Position numbers and translations under genes: made by a program. Below the pieces are notes generated by a model. The model worked only from the letters and a program-made list of their open reading frames with translations, ran no database searches and was not told the DNA's origin. A DNA stretch of 64,000 nucleotides, taken from the NCBI GenBank assembly GCA_011033025.1, contig WFMF01000235.1:186001-250000 (forward strand), in the 5' to 3' direction. This DNA comes from Beroe forskalii. Lineage: Eukaryota; Ctenophora; Nuda; Beroida; Beroidae. Below are positions 1-12,103 of this stretch, piece after piece. Each line of letters starts with the position of its first letter. The stretch's first letter is position 1.

Positions 1-236
1 CACAACCGAACAGCCAACGTATAGTACAGATTGACTGGTCTGTAGAATTCGTGTTTACACAAGAACAACCCTAAAACACGACTATTACACTGTCACGTTA
101 TACTGTACTAAACAACACAGAATGAGTAGTGTCACCTCCGAGGTTAAACTTAGTGACAGAGATGATGGAGAGTGAGGTAGAATATTCTTAGAATTATAGA
201 GTTCATTAGTTGCTGGGGAGTGTAGTGTCTCTTGCA

Positions 237-1003
237 CTACCACACTTTAAACTACTACCACACTTCACACTCACTACTACCACACTTCACACTCACTACT
301 ACCACACTTCAAACTCACTTCTACCACACTTCACATTCACTACTACCACACTTCACATTCACTTCTACCACACTTCACACTCACTACTACCACACTTCAC
401 ACCCACTACTACCACACTTCACACTCACTTCTACCACACTTCACACTCACTACTACCACACTTCACACTCACTACCAACCACTTCACACTTCACACTCAC
501 TTCACTACCAACACTTCACTCACTACCACCACACTTCACACTCACTTCTACCACACTTCACACCCACTACTACCACTTCACACTTCACACTTCACTCACT
601 ACCACACTTCACACTCACTTCTACCACACTTCACACTCACTACTAACACACTACACTCACTTCTACCACACTCACTATCACACTTCACACTCACTACTAC
701 CACACTTCACACTCACTACCACACTTCACACTCACTACCACACACTTCACACCCACCACTTCACACTCACCACACTTCACACTCACTACTACCACACTTC
801 ACACCCACTACTACCACATATCACACTCACTACTACCACATTTCACACACCCTACTACCACACTTCACACTCACTCCTACCACATTTCACACCCACTACT
901 ACCACACTTCACATTCACTACTACCACACTTCACACTCACTTCTACCACACTTTACACTCACTTCTACCACACTTCACACTCACTACAACCACACTCCAT
1001 ATG
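237..1003. repeat. 22-bp minisatellite
   Basis: Tandem array of a 22-bp unit that begins CCACACTTCACACTC and ends ACTACTA; consecutive units start at 258, 280 and 302. Later units vary (ACTTCTA for ACTACTA, partial units, 10- to 12-bp slips). The top strand has almost no G. The array stays open in two forward frames as His/Thr/Leu-rich peptides, but this follows from its composition and is not evidence of a gene. Confidence 0.95.
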
Positions 1004-1299
1004 AGTGCCGTGATTCGAGTCCTCCCTTACCAGACTTTTTAGCTGCCCAGTGCCCACGTTTCCAATTGCGAGTCTGTGACTCACTGATTATCTAATGAGT
1101 GAACGAGTGAAATCACTTTTATAAGGTAAAAAACGGCAAAAAATGCCACGATCTGTGCAAAAATTATTTACAAAGGTTTTATTGTTGGAATGTGTTCTAA
1201 TAGGTCCCATGAAGGTCTCCAAAGAGTGTTAAGGTGCTACCTTGAAGGGAAAAGTCAGGAGGGCCACGCCCTTTTTCGACCGTGGGAAATTTCGGAGAA

Positions 1300-2345
1300 A
1301 AAATGAAAATTCAGTTTTAATATGATATATGACATGTGGGTACCCTAAACCTATGTTTTTTGGGACAGGGAATCGATTCCAAACACTTTCAAAGTCGTAT
1401 CTACCTTCCTTGACCAAAACCGGCCACGCCCATTTTTGCGCAAGGCATTTTTGAGGTCTAAAAGCTATTTTTCAGATTAATGCGATATATGGCATGTAGG
1501 TACTCTAAACCCATGTTTTTTGGGACGAGAAATCGATTCCGCACATTATCAAAGTCGTATCTACCTTCTTTGCCCCAAAAACCGGCCACGCCCACTTTTT
1601 GCGTATGGGATTTTTTGACCGCCACAAAGGTATTTTTCAGTGAAGTGCGATGTATGGCATGTAGGTACTCTAAACCTATGTTTTTTGGGACGAGAAATCG
1701 ATTCCACGCATTATAAAAGTCGTATCTACCTTCCTTGACTCAAAACCGGCCACGCCCATTTTTGCGCAACACATTTTGAGGTCTAAAAGCTATTTTTCAG
1801 ATTAATGCGATGTATGGCATGTAGGTACTCTAAACCCATGTTTTTTGGGACGAGAAATCGATTCCACACATTATAAAAGTCGTATCTACCTTTCTTGACT
1901 CAAAACCGGCCACGCCCATTTTTGCGCAACACATTTTGAGGTCTAAAAGCTATTTTTCAGATTAATGCGATGTATGGCATGTAGGTACTCTAAACCCATG
2001 TTTTTTGGGACGAGAAATCGATTCCACACATTATAAAAGTCGTCTCGACCTTCCTTGACCCAATATCAGCCACGCCCACTTTTTTGCATATGGGATTTTT
2101 CATGCCCGCCATAAAGTTATTTTTCAGTTAAATACGATATTTAGGATGTAGGTACCCTAACCCATGTGTTTGAACAAAGAAATAGAATCGATTCCACACA
2201 TTATCAAAGTCGTACTGAACTTTCTTGATCCGTTTGTGGCCACGGCTACTTTTTTGTGCAGAGTATTTTTGACCAGTCTAAAATATATTGCTCAGTCACA
2301 TAAGATATAAGGCATGTTGGTACTCTAAACATGTTATTATCACAA
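1300..2345 (+). repeat. Left-arm array, ~160-bp unit x7
   Basis: Equivalent positions recur near 1,320, 1,482, 1,647, 1,807, 1,967, 2,125 and 2,295. Each unit has a conserved order: a GCGATRTATGGCATGTAGGT block, a GTTTTTTGGGACGAGAAATC block with an adjoining ATCGAT, AAAGTCGTATCTACCTTCCT, and a GGCCACGCCC box. The innermost units, near 2,125 and 2,295, are the most decayed. Confidence 0.85.
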
Positions 2346-3904
2346 TTGATTATTGATTTCTGAATATCTGGTCAAACTAGCTGCAGTAGTTTAGGTTAGT
2401 CATTCGAGGTATAACACTTTTTGATGTTCTTCCCACATAAAAGTACATTGGTCTGCTATGGTCGTCCTCTACTGGTGATAGACAAAATTCTGGAAAAAAA
2501 CAGCCCCGAAATCAAGGAGGCGCGGCAGTCAACTAATGTCTAACCTATGAAAACGGGTGATGTATCCCTATTCCTCCCAGCACACTACAAGGAATGAAAT
2601 TTATTGAGGTGCTTTTCTGCTCCTGCCCGACCAGTTCCTTTCCGACTGCTACTGTTATAACTTCATAACTTTCTCCACTTCTCTGTTTGTTGTGTGCTCT
2701 GCTAGATCGAGGCTCTGCTGTTATTGAGGTGAAGTGTTTATCAATCCTCACTCACTGGCTTTGAATTTTTCTCTCTGTCTTTCACTGGGGTCGATAAATT
2801 CATTAAAGTGTCAGACATTCACTCCTCCTTTCCATCCTGGATAGAAAGGATAAAATATGGACAGCCATTTATGTTAATATCAATTCAATGCCCAGCTGCC
2901 CTTCAAGATTTCTATGGCAGTGTATTTGTCTGAATACTTCCTTGTCAGCTATCCCTGTAGGCATCCAACGTGATCCCCATTCTTCACGACATGCCCAACC
3001 TTAAAACCTAACCTCTTGTTTTCTGCTCGGCCATTCTGTTAACCTGAGCACAGCGGGTTTTCTCTTGTCCTGCTTATCATTTCAGCCGCCCATCTCTTTA
3101 ACCCGGAGCAGGTTCGTTGTGTCCGAGTGTCCCACTATCACGAAGCCATTGCCAAGCGACCTCTGGAAACCTATTTTCTCGGCGAAATATCACTTTCAAT
3201 GCTTCATTGGCAAAATTCCTGTTGTAGTAGAATTTAAAAATTGTATGCGATAGCAGCCAGTGGCCTGGTCAGCCGAGAAGAGAGTTCCTCACAATTGGTC
3301 TTTTCTGGTACCCCACATGTACAAATCTAATTACCATCCATATCAAGATATCACACTGATCCCGTTATGGCTTGGAAATCTTTCCGTGGTAAGATGGTAG
3401 AGATTGGATGTATCTCTACAATTTATCCTAGATTTAGAGTACATACCTAAATGGGTGACTTATCACTTTTGGTCGCTGGGAAAGGAAACATGACTTTCGC
3501 TTGCTTACGTTAGGTGATCAAACATTTATCTGGTAAAATCACTTTATTGGAATAGAGCCAAATTCGGGTAGGTTTAGTGTTTGCTGGTTCTGCTGCACAA
3601 CCAACACTCCTAGGCAAACTGCTCAACCTTTGGCTTTATCAGTTTATCCCTGGAGAAGAACTCTCCACCCTTGTACACCATGTCCTGTCTATCCCCACAT
3701 GTATGCATTATGTATACGTATGTGTGCACCTTGGTAGGTGCTGGATGCCGTGGCAAGACCCTTCACAAGCGACTGAGGGGTGGCGACCACATTAGGCGAA
3801 AGCAAGTGCAAATCCAAAAGCCTGTGCAGCAGAGGACAGATAGCTTAGAGACATAGCGACCATTGGGCAATAGACCCCAATGACCACAGATAAGAGGATT
3901 ATCT
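2346..3904. other. Unique centre of the foldback element
   Basis: About 1.56 kb between the inverted arms. The longest minus-strand open stretch (2,545-2,751, 68 codons) ends close to the arm and matches no family I know. I see no DDE-type, recombinase or reverse-transcriptase motif. It may be a decayed gene of an autonomous relative or captured host DNA; the sequence alone does not decide. Confidence 0.5.
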
Positions 3905-4530
3905 GCCAATAAATACGCAAAAAGTGGGCGTGGCTGGTATTGGGTCAAGGAAGGTCGACACGACTTTGATAATGTGCAGAATCAGTTTCTCGTCCCAAAA
4001 ACAAGGGTTTAGAGTACCTACATGCCATATATCGCATTAATCTGAAAAATAGCTTTCTACCTCAAAAATGACTTGCACAAAAATGGGCGTGGCCGGTTTT
4101 GAGTCAAGGAAGGTAGATACCACTTTTATAATACGTGGAATCGATTTCTCGTCCCAAAAAACATGGGTTTAGAGTATCTACATGCCATACATCGAACTTC
4201 ACTGAAAAATACCTTAGTGGCAGTCAAAAAATCCCATACGCAAAAAATGGGCGTGGCCGGTTTTGGGGCAAAGAAGGTAGATACGACTTTGATAATGTGC
4301 GGAATCGATTTCTCGTCCCAAAAAACCATGGGTTTAGAGTACTTATATGCCATATATCGCATTAATCTGAAAAATAGCTTTTAGACCTCAAAAATGTCTT
4401 GCGCAAAAATGGGCGTGGCCGGTTTTGGGTCAAGGAAGATAGATACGACTTTGAAAGTGTTTGGAATCGATTCCCCGTCCCAAAAAACATAGGTTTAGGG
4501 TACCCACATGCCATATATCATATTAAAACT
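3905..4530 (-). repeat. Right-arm array, ~160-bp unit x4
   Basis: Inverted counterpart of the left array, with units aligned near 4,010, 4,168, 4,332 and 4,493. Each has GGGCGTGGCC, the AAGGTAGATACGACTTT block and GGTTTAGAGTAC in that order, exactly reversed from the left arm. The right arm is about three units shorter than the left. Confidence 0.85.
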
Positions 4531-4715
4531 GAATTTTCATTTTTCTCTCAATTTCCCACGGTCGAAAAAGGGCGTGGCCCTCCTGACTTTTCCCTTCAAG
4601 GTAGCACCTTAACACTCTTTGGAGACCTTCATGGGACCCATTAGAACACATTCCAACAATAAAACCTTTGTAAATAATTTTTGCACAGATGGTTTCATTT
4701 TTTCTCTTATAACTT

Positions 4716-5534
4716 TGTAAGGTTTGATCTCAAACCAGGGAATTAGATCCATCAGATACAGTTGCCATAAGGAAACACTTAACAGAGTAAACTATAAATA
4801 CTCCTAATGCCTGCGCGATCTAAACAGCTGCTCTTCTAATCCATGGTTTGAATATGCTGAACGGTAATTGGAATCTAACTGGTAACTGCTAAAGGGTGAA
4901 AGCAAGAGAGGGAATTAGAGCACGGATCCAGCGCCTCATTCCACATAGGACTCCAGGAATTTAATTGGGATTTCCCCTGGAGATAATCAGTGAGAGCCCT
5001 GCAATTAATCCCTGAACACTGAACGTTTAGAGAACCTCCTGAAAAGATCCTGATAGCAGAGATCAGGTAAATGGTAGAAGAGTACCGGACTCCTAACTGA
5101 TATATCAGGCATGGAAATGGAAGAGGAATAGAAGAGAAAACAGGAAAGATATAATAGGAGAGAGACAAAAAAGAGATAATGGAAGAAGACAAGAAGAAAA
5201 CATGAAGAAGGTTATTTCGTAAAAAGTTCCATCAAGTAATCGGTTTGAGTGTAAGTTGCGCTCTGGAATGACGACAAACCTTTAACCAGCTTCCCTGGAA
5301 CCACGCAACCTTACGAACAAAGTGATTTAGTTGAACTAAAGATGAAAATTAGATAAACGAAGCACGGACCAACTGAGGAAGCAGACTATTTTCTGGAGAA
5401 GGCAAACGTTCTCCTCGAGCAAGAGTTCTAGAGTCTTAGGTGGGAAGCGGAGTAGCAGAATAAACTTCAAAATAAAATGAAACATATCCCTAAGATGACG
5501 GCGTTTTATTTTGCTTTGAAGTTTATACTAGAAT
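4716..5534. other. Single-copy noncoding stretch
   Basis: No gene or repeat is supported here. A 105-codon minus-strand open frame (4,875-5,192) lies opposite purine-rich DNA (long GAA/AGA runs) and is explained by composition. Confidence 0.5.
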
Positions 5535-5720
5535 CTATGGACACAAGAGTTTTATGTGAACACACGAGTTCTATGTGAACACTGAACACGAGTTCTATGG
5601 ACACACGAGTTCTGTGGACACACGAGTTCTATGGACACACGAGTTCTATGGACAGATGAGTGGTATGTACAGATGATTTGTATGTACACATGAGTTGTAC
5701 ATATACATACGAGTGCTTCA
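5535..5720. repeat. 17-bp minisatellite
   Basis: Short array of GACACACGAGTTCTATG units, clearest at 5,585-5,655. The units become degenerate to the right (GACAGATGAGTGGTATG, TACACATGAGTTGTA). Confidence 0.85.
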
Positions 5721-7325
5721 GGCAGATTATTCATCAGTAGAGTAACGGTTCATGTGAGAGTATTGAAGCAGAACAAAAGACACGTGTAATCCAGATAAGC
5801 TGGCAGAAGCAGCAGTCGCTAATAAAACACAGGACTCATATAACATATGTTCTCTCTAACTAAAGTACTATGTAAGACAGAGCAGCGGGGAGAAAGACGA
5901 GCTTTAGTGATTGAGTCAGCTCGAGAGACAGGATGCGCGCAGAAGTTTACATGTGAAGCAGAGTCATTGTATACCCAGAAAATCAGCCCGGGCTACAGAA
6001 CTACTACAACTCATAATATGTTCTGAAGTAAGTGAATAATTATTTCACTTGTATGTGGGCGTCTGGGAGGAGTTTCAAGCGGAATTCATGATTTCAAAGA
6101 TAATACTGCTTTATTATGCGCTCCTCAATGAAACAATATGCGCGATACTGAGCAACCCAGTGTACGTTATTATTACTATCATTAGTGAATTACTACAGGT
6201 CACTGTACTGCTGTGTCTTTTCAGGAGCAGGTCATGACTCCTCACACTTTTTGTCCATAATGACGTCACATCCCCACCACTCTCAGAGTTCTTAATAAGA
6301 TACACTCTCCTGGTATATCCATCCTGGTTCAATTGCCCTCAGCTGGAGATGGTGAGGAAGCAAGCCCGCTCAGTTAGTCTAGCTAAACGCTACGATTCAT
6401 GAAGCTACTCAGACGACATTAAGTACCCGGAAATTGCCGTGAAACGCTCTTCAAACTCGGTTTACAAGGACCATTCTAAGGAAATTAAAAGTAATAAAAA
6501 GTTCGGAGTTCTGAAGGAGATGATTACGAAGTAGCTTGAATAGACTGGGAAGGGAGAGAGAGAGGAGGACTTAAGTTTCTTTGGTATTGTTATGGTTAAA
6601 ACAACGCTAGGCTTACAATGTGCCAATATAAAAGGGAATACATTGGACTGTAGCCCAGTCGTCTTAACCCATGCAAAAACAAAAGCTGTGGAGCTCGATC
6701 TTGGAAGCGATGAAATATTTTGATACAACGAGCATATCACATTCATGGATAGCTTCACATGATGGTGAAAAAACAAGAAAATAATGAAGGGACACTTTAC
6801 TCTTTTACCGAACCGGATGATTTATTGAAAATATTTCAAAACCTGCTTTTCATCAAAGCAATAAGTCTATTTTAGTAATCAAGAAGAAATATGAAGTAAA
6901 CAAGGAGAATAACAAGAGCTTCAGATGATGATGAGATTGAAAAGTAGCAAAGATTTCTGATAAGATAGATAAGAGAGACATATTGAGTAATATGGAGAAA
7001 GTCAGAAATAGCTGCGTGGTAATTACCGGTAATTCATATTAATACCTTATAACACATATCAACAAACTGCTAATAATGCTCGATAAAAATACTTTCAACA
7101 TGCGATACCAAACACAGCTGGGTAGTGCTGTCAATATAGCAGTGCAAATTAGGGAAATCAACAGTAGCGCAGAAACTTAAGTCATTAACATATGGAGTAG
7201 AGGGGAACTCCTTGGCGTGTCAGGGAACTTATACTGACGGAGAATTCCAGCTAACAAGCGGCCATTCCATGATGGTGTGGGTTTAGAGTGTACTTATTAG
7301 AGCAACCGCAAACCTTCCACTTACA
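5721..7325. other. Single-copy noncoding stretch
   Basis: No convincing exon. A perfect TGACGTCA (CRE palindrome) sits at 6,261-6,268. Small open frames here (62-104 codons) show no family signature. Confidence 0.45.
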
Positions 7326-7329
7326 TCAT

Positions 7330-7552
7330 ACTACCATACATACATAAATACATATGCATACACTATACATACATACACACAAACATACATCATACATCAT
7401 ACATACATACATACATACATACATACATACATACATACATACATACATACATACATACATACATACATACATACTATATACATACTATATACATACATAC
7501 ATACATACATACATACATACATACATACATACATACATACATACATACATCA
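7330..7552. repeat. (CATA)n microsatellite
   Basis: Nearly pure CATA repeats at 7,395-7,552, with two short ACTATATACATA interruptions near 7,475-7,492 and a looser CATA-rich lead-in from 7,330. Confidence 0.97.
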
Positions 7553-7949
7553 TACATGCACGCATTGCATTGGAGAAAACATGCGTCGCGCGCAGTACAC
7601 CCTTACACAACTACAGAAGTGTAAGCAATAGAAGTATTGCATGCCCAACACACATTAATTATCAGATTCACATAATCATTATTACTGTATTAATATTATG
7701 TTTTGTATAATAATTCGCGTTGATCTCAGGGAGCGAGCTCCTTCACCAATCTCTAGATTACATTCACACCTGTGTGTGCGCACTGCATTATTATTCTACA
7801 TTCTATATATCATTTAATCACTGAGCTTTACTATATACAGTACTATTATCTTATTATAATACTATATCATGGCTGAGAAGCTTATGTACAATGTCAGGGC
7901 ACCGACAGTTTTATGAGAATAAGTAAAAAATTCAAGGAGCTACGAAGAC
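7553..7949. other. AT-rich noncoding stretch
   Basis: About 400 bp with no gene or repeat structure that I can support. Confidence 0.4.
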
Positions 7950-8310
7950 TGGTTTCAGTAAGTTAATTCTACAACATGATGTCCCACTAGGCACTATAAA
8001 GACCTGTTGGTAAGTTAATTCTCTAAAGTCGACAGCATTCGATGTCTCAATAGGCACTGTGAAGACTCGTTCCAGTAAGTTAATTCTCTCTGAAGTCAAC
8101 AATATGATGTCTCACTAGGCACTATGAAGACCTGTTCCAGTAAGTTGATTCTTCGTGAAGTCAACAATATGATGTCTCACTAGGCACTGTGAAGTGTGAA
8201 GACCTGTTCCAGTAAGTTAATTCTCTCTGAAGTCAACAATATGATGTCTCACTAGGCACTGTGAAGACCTGTTCCAGTAAGTTGATTCTACCTAAAGTCT
8301 ACAGCATGAT
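7950..8310 (+). repeat. ~64-bp tandem array carrying splice-donor-like motifs
   Basis: Five units aligned on GATGTCTCACTAGGCACT (near 7,978, 8,040, 8,107, 8,170 and 8,243), each followed by GAAGACCTGTTCCAGTAAGT. One unit has a 7-bp internal duplication (GAAGTGT). Four units contain CCAGTAAGTT, close to a metazoan 5' splice-site consensus. No exon is evident around it. Confidence 0.85.
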
Positions 8311-8639
8311 GCCTTATTACAGGGGCATGTTTAATCTACCAGAAGAACTAGGGTGGACTTGGATCTCAGGACTGCGTCATAAGATCATCTCGCACAAAGA
8401 CTTAAGACCACCGGTACAGCAGTTGAAGGAGGTGGCTGGACTCAATCAGAGGACACATGCCCAATAGCTAGGTCATATTAGATCATCACAGCCTTCTCAA
8501 GTATTATAATAGCTTAAAATTTAGATTAAATCTATTCATTAAGTGACATATTAAAGTAAAATAATGAGTATTATTACCCTGCAGTGTAATTACTTTTCGA
8601 ATTTTTGAGCAATATTAATCATGTAATATCACCGTACCC
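8311..8639. other. Noncoding stretch
   Basis: No supported gene. The 68-codon plus-strand frame ending at 8,467 overlaps the 64-bp array and is probably an artefact of it. Confidence 0.4.
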
Positions 8640-8752
8640 AGCAGTTGAATTACTGTGAAGTGTGTAATTACTATACCTCAACTGTTGAATTACTATTCAA
8701 GTGTTGAATTACTATTCCCAGCTGTTGAATTACTACAGTTGAATTACTACCA
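8640..8752. repeat. Short degenerate tandem repeat
   Basis: Five or six copies of a motif around GTTGAATTACTA, at 15- to 25-bp spacing, some preceded by CCCAGC. Confidence 0.7.
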
Positions 8753-9824
8753 ATTTTCTGAAACGGCCATTCGCACGATTCTAACCTATTTGCTATCTCT
8801 GTGTGGATGTAAATAGGAGAATAATAAGCTCCCATGATATCTGTTATCGCACTTTTCATATTAAAAACGATTCGATATAATCTATTCTTAACCGTATATA
8901 TACTGTAAAACAAGATAAAATAGCGATAAGGAGCACAAAATGTTCAGTACGATATATGTTATATTCTTCATGGCACATTCGGTAGCACAAGATAATGCAA
9001 ATATGAGCACAAAGTATAAAATACGATATATCTAAACGATATTATAGGGCAACACAAGATAAAGATAAAATAGATAGAAGGAACACTATCGTATACACCT
9101 AAATGGCGCCACCCAGACGGGCTTGATAACTCCATCCGTATTTCAATGTTTATTTATCTAGTCTTAGAGATATAACGCAGACTTGTGGCGCCATATATAG
9201 GGTGTATTGCTCCGTTTTATCAAATTCAACTACATTATTTCTGTGCGCCGTCATTTCTGGCTGTCAGTGTTCGTTACTTATTTTAGATCGGGATGAAGAT
9301 AATAATTATGGCACAAAACTTATTGTTCAACTGAGAGTACATACATACATTTTGATGCACTCTAAAGATTTAGCTGACTACATTCACATGTGATCGTGTT
9401 TTTCTTTAAGGGCAGATTCTATACGAGATCCGCATAAGATTGTAGCTCTCGAGTCAGTTGTTATTAATGTTTATGGTGTGAATTGTTTTGTTTTCGATTA
9501 AGTACTTAACTTTCATGCTTCATTTTTATAGCAATGAAAGATCAAAACAAAATTTTTGTAAAGTACATATACATACACTACGTCATACACTAACAGTATG
9601 TATCAATGCTGGGTGCTGGTTGTATCATTTGTACTTTTGAACTTATTCGTTGAATTGACCCCGATACGATGATGATGTGATTCTCACTTTTGGCAAATTT
9701 GTCCAAAATTTTCGCCTGTTTCAATTATGAAATAGTGTACCCATTATTCATAAAACATTGAGTTCGAATACTTAAGTTTCAAATCGTCTACTTTGATTGA
9801 TGCGTATATGGCAGGGTAATAATA
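8753..9824. other. AT-rich noncoding stretch
   Basis: No gene supported. ACGATATA/GATAAAATAG motifs recur between 8,870 and 9,080 without a fixed period. Confidence 0.4.
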
Positions 9825-9993
9825 CAGTAAATACACACTTGGGTGTTAGAATTACCATCGTAATTGCACTCGCAAGCTCGTGCAATTACTCCAATAAATG
9901 CACTCGCAAGCTCGTGCATTTATTGCATGAATTCCACTCGCAAGCTCGTGGAATTAATGTGGTAATTACACACCCAAGTGTGTATTTACCGTA
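9825..9993. mobile_element. Triple-hairpin inverted-repeat element
   Basis: An outer inverted repeat (arms about 9,825-9,858 and 9,961-9,992, including AATACACACTTGGGTGT and its complement) encloses three hairpins at 9,860-9,889, 9,893-9,924 and 9,929-9,955. All three share the core CACTCGCAAGCTCGTG, but their flanking stem bases differ (AATTG, AAATG, AATTC) and each stem is internally compensated. The whole 169 bp could fold as one cruciform with three side hairpins. Structurally it resembles the element at 39,753-39,930. No coding capacity. Confidence 0.75.
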
Positions 9994-12039
9994 TATAATA
10001 TGAGGTGTTAAAAATGATAAAACTTTAAATTCAAATTTAAATATTTTATTATTTATAAGTTTGATAATTAGTATGTTCATACGGGGTCGACGTTTTTATC
10101 GGTCGAAAATTAATTGATTTCGTGTGAGTTCCTCAGTTCCTTGGGGATGGAAGCTGAGATGGGAAATCCCACTGGAACTTGAAGTGAAACAAGAAGCACA
10201 CGACATTTACCAAATGAGGGTCACTAAACGGAATTAACAACACATACTCGTTTTAATCACATGAATTTTAAAACTTTACAACCCTAATTTGTTAAATCAT
10301 ATTTGAAATTGATGAGGAAAATATTGACTTCAATTTCCTCTCGTTTGCAGCCCTCACCGAATAAGCAAGAGCAAGGGAATTAGTTTAATTTTAAAACTTT
10401 CGAGCGACAAAATTGTTAATACTTTAATACTATCATCGAATACAAAACTTGAGTTCGTCAAAATCAATGAAGCTTTTCAGCCTTCGCCGTGATCATAAGG
10501 CTACGCTCAAATTAACAAGTATGCACAAAAGGAAAGTTAAACAGCATTTTCTTTGAAATGAACGGAATCGTTCGTACATGTTGGCTTCGTGTGCGAGCGT
10601 AAAATTAGCGGAAAAAGGTTAAGTTTAGAGGATTTAAAATTCTAATAATATAGTTTCATCACGTATAATTAGAGCAGTGGCACATAGTGCTGCACAACAC
10701 TTAGCCTCCGCCTCCCAATGACGGCTAGTAGTCAGGCAGCGAGCTAAGCGTTGCAACAATTCCTGCTGTCATCCCCACATGAAGCGGGAGGCTAAGTTCA
10801 CACCAGCTCCGGGACCAGAGACACTTCACTGTGAACTAGGTTTTCTAAAGTTGCTTCATTTACATGGCAAATCACTACAAATACCACAGGAAGGAATGGT
10901 GAACAGGAGCAAAAGAAGTAATTGCAGCATGTTAGTCAGAGTAATTGGGAAACGTTCATAGCGCTAAACGGTAAGAAACCTTAATTGTTAACAGGAATTG
11001 AAGGTCCGGAATTTACAAATAACTCAGCCTAGTGGACCGTGACAGAAGCTTCAAGAAGGGTTGCCAGTAAGACTGTCAGTATGCTAACCACACGTTATCA
11101 GTAACCTCATGTTAGGACGCTCGTTCACCATGCGAAGTTAGGAGAGCAGTCCTATGCAGCTTTCTCTTTCTGATCCTTATTGGGAAATGTTTTCCCAATG
11201 ACTCTTCTGATAAAAAGGCCAATAAAGTAGTAGTTCATGGGACATGGATTGGTTTTCCAGTAACTAAAGTCATTGAAATCTTGGGTCTGTGAAATCTCAT
11301 CTGAATCCATAACAATTTCCAGATGGTGGTAATATTTCAGATGCAGCCCAAACTTCGGACCGTTTAACTGCTTTGTTCTGAGTGTAACACGTAGTGTTCG
11401 TGATGTGCAGTGTTTAACACGGAGCTTCTCAGTGCTGTCACCTTCGGATATGAAACCAGTTTAGGAAGATGAAAGCAGAAGTAGAAGAAGTAGAAGAGGC
11501 AGGTATGTAGGAAATGTCATGGAAGAAGAGCAAGAACAGGGCCTAAGATGAGGAAAAAGGATTGTCAAGGAAGAGGGTTAAGCTATTTGAGGCACTTTAT
11601 GATAAGAGTCCCAAACCAGGAAGACTTTGCGCCGGACTTTTGAATACTTTTTTGCATACTTCCCACTTTGTTACTACTTTCACTCATTACGATACAAGTG
11701 AGGCTGGACGTGTACAATATGCTGTATTAAATATATTACTTATTGTGTATGGAAATACTGGAATTAGAGATAGTGATTAGTCCTAGCAATATACAGCAGA
11801 TTGTACAATATATTTAAATAGATTGCTGTGGTCATGTAAATTTCACCAATGGCTCCTCGAGAGGAGACACAGAAAACGGATGTCATTGTTTGCAGGGCAT
11901 GTACACAGAATAATAGCAGGGATTTTAGGTCAAGGCAATTTCCATCATCATTACCTGGGATTCTCCCTATTATTATTATTATATCGTTAATAGCAGTCCA
12001 CAGGAGTTGAAATGAGTAGAATGAATTGTCATCTTATCA
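9994..12039. other. Single-copy noncoding stretch
   Basis: No convincing gene. An inverted repeat lies at 10,698-10,716 and 10,779-10,797 (CTTAGCCTCC against GGAGGCTAAG), with arms of ~16 bp about 65 bp apart. A GAAGTAGAA purine run is at 11,470-11,500. Open frames of 60-72 codons show no family features. Confidence 0.4.
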
Positions 12040-12103
12040 AATTGTAATAAAGTTTCAAAGCCCTTAGTGGTGCCCCTCCGGGGTTTTCAATCAATCAATC
12101 AAA
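12040..12103 (+). mobile_element. Probable 3' end of a LINE or SINE with (TCAA)n tail
   Basis: A small GC-rich hairpin (GCCCCTCCGGGG, near 12,072-12,084) is followed by TTTTCAATCAATCAATCAAA. A 3' stem-loop followed by a short microsatellite tail is typical of CR1/L2-group LINEs and their SINE partners. No coding portion is recognisable upstream, so only a strongly 5'-truncated fragment would remain. The 5' boundary is unknown. Confidence 0.4.

Larger units (their letters stand above)
1120..4715. mobile_element. Foldback-type element with long inverted arms made of tandem repeats
   Basis: A left arm (about 1,120-2,345) is repeated in inverted orientation on the right (about 3,905-4,715). The outer ~180 bp of each arm, 1,140-1,320 and 4,520-4,695, are near-perfect reverse complements. 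Inward of these, both arms consist of ~160-bp tandem units, seven on the left and four on the right. The organisation matches foldback elements (Drosophila FB, sea-urchin TU): long inverted termini built from tandem repeats around a unique centre. No transposase is visible, so it is probably non-autonomous. Homology fades at a shared TTATAAG near 1,125 and 4,712. The exact ends and target duplication could not be fixed because there is no empty site in the window. Confidence 0.75.

Noticed and set aside
1000-1040. tRNA B-box-like GATTCGAGTCC
   Set aside because: No A box or cloverleaf upstream; the preceding DNA is minisatellite.
210-1095. Two long His/Thr/Leu-rich forward open frames (264 and 287 codons)
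   Set aside because: They lie entirely on the 22-bp minisatellite, in two overlapping phases. A strand almost free of G rarely produces stop codons.
1229-1716. Similar peptides (MACRYSKPMFFGTRNRF type) on several strands near 1.5 kb and 4.2 kb
   Set aside because: They come from the ~160-bp foldback repeat read in both arms. The repetition reflects the DNA repeat and not a protein family.
7354-7710. 118-codon frame of His-Thr-Tyr-Ile repeats
   Set aside because: Simple translation of (CATA)n.
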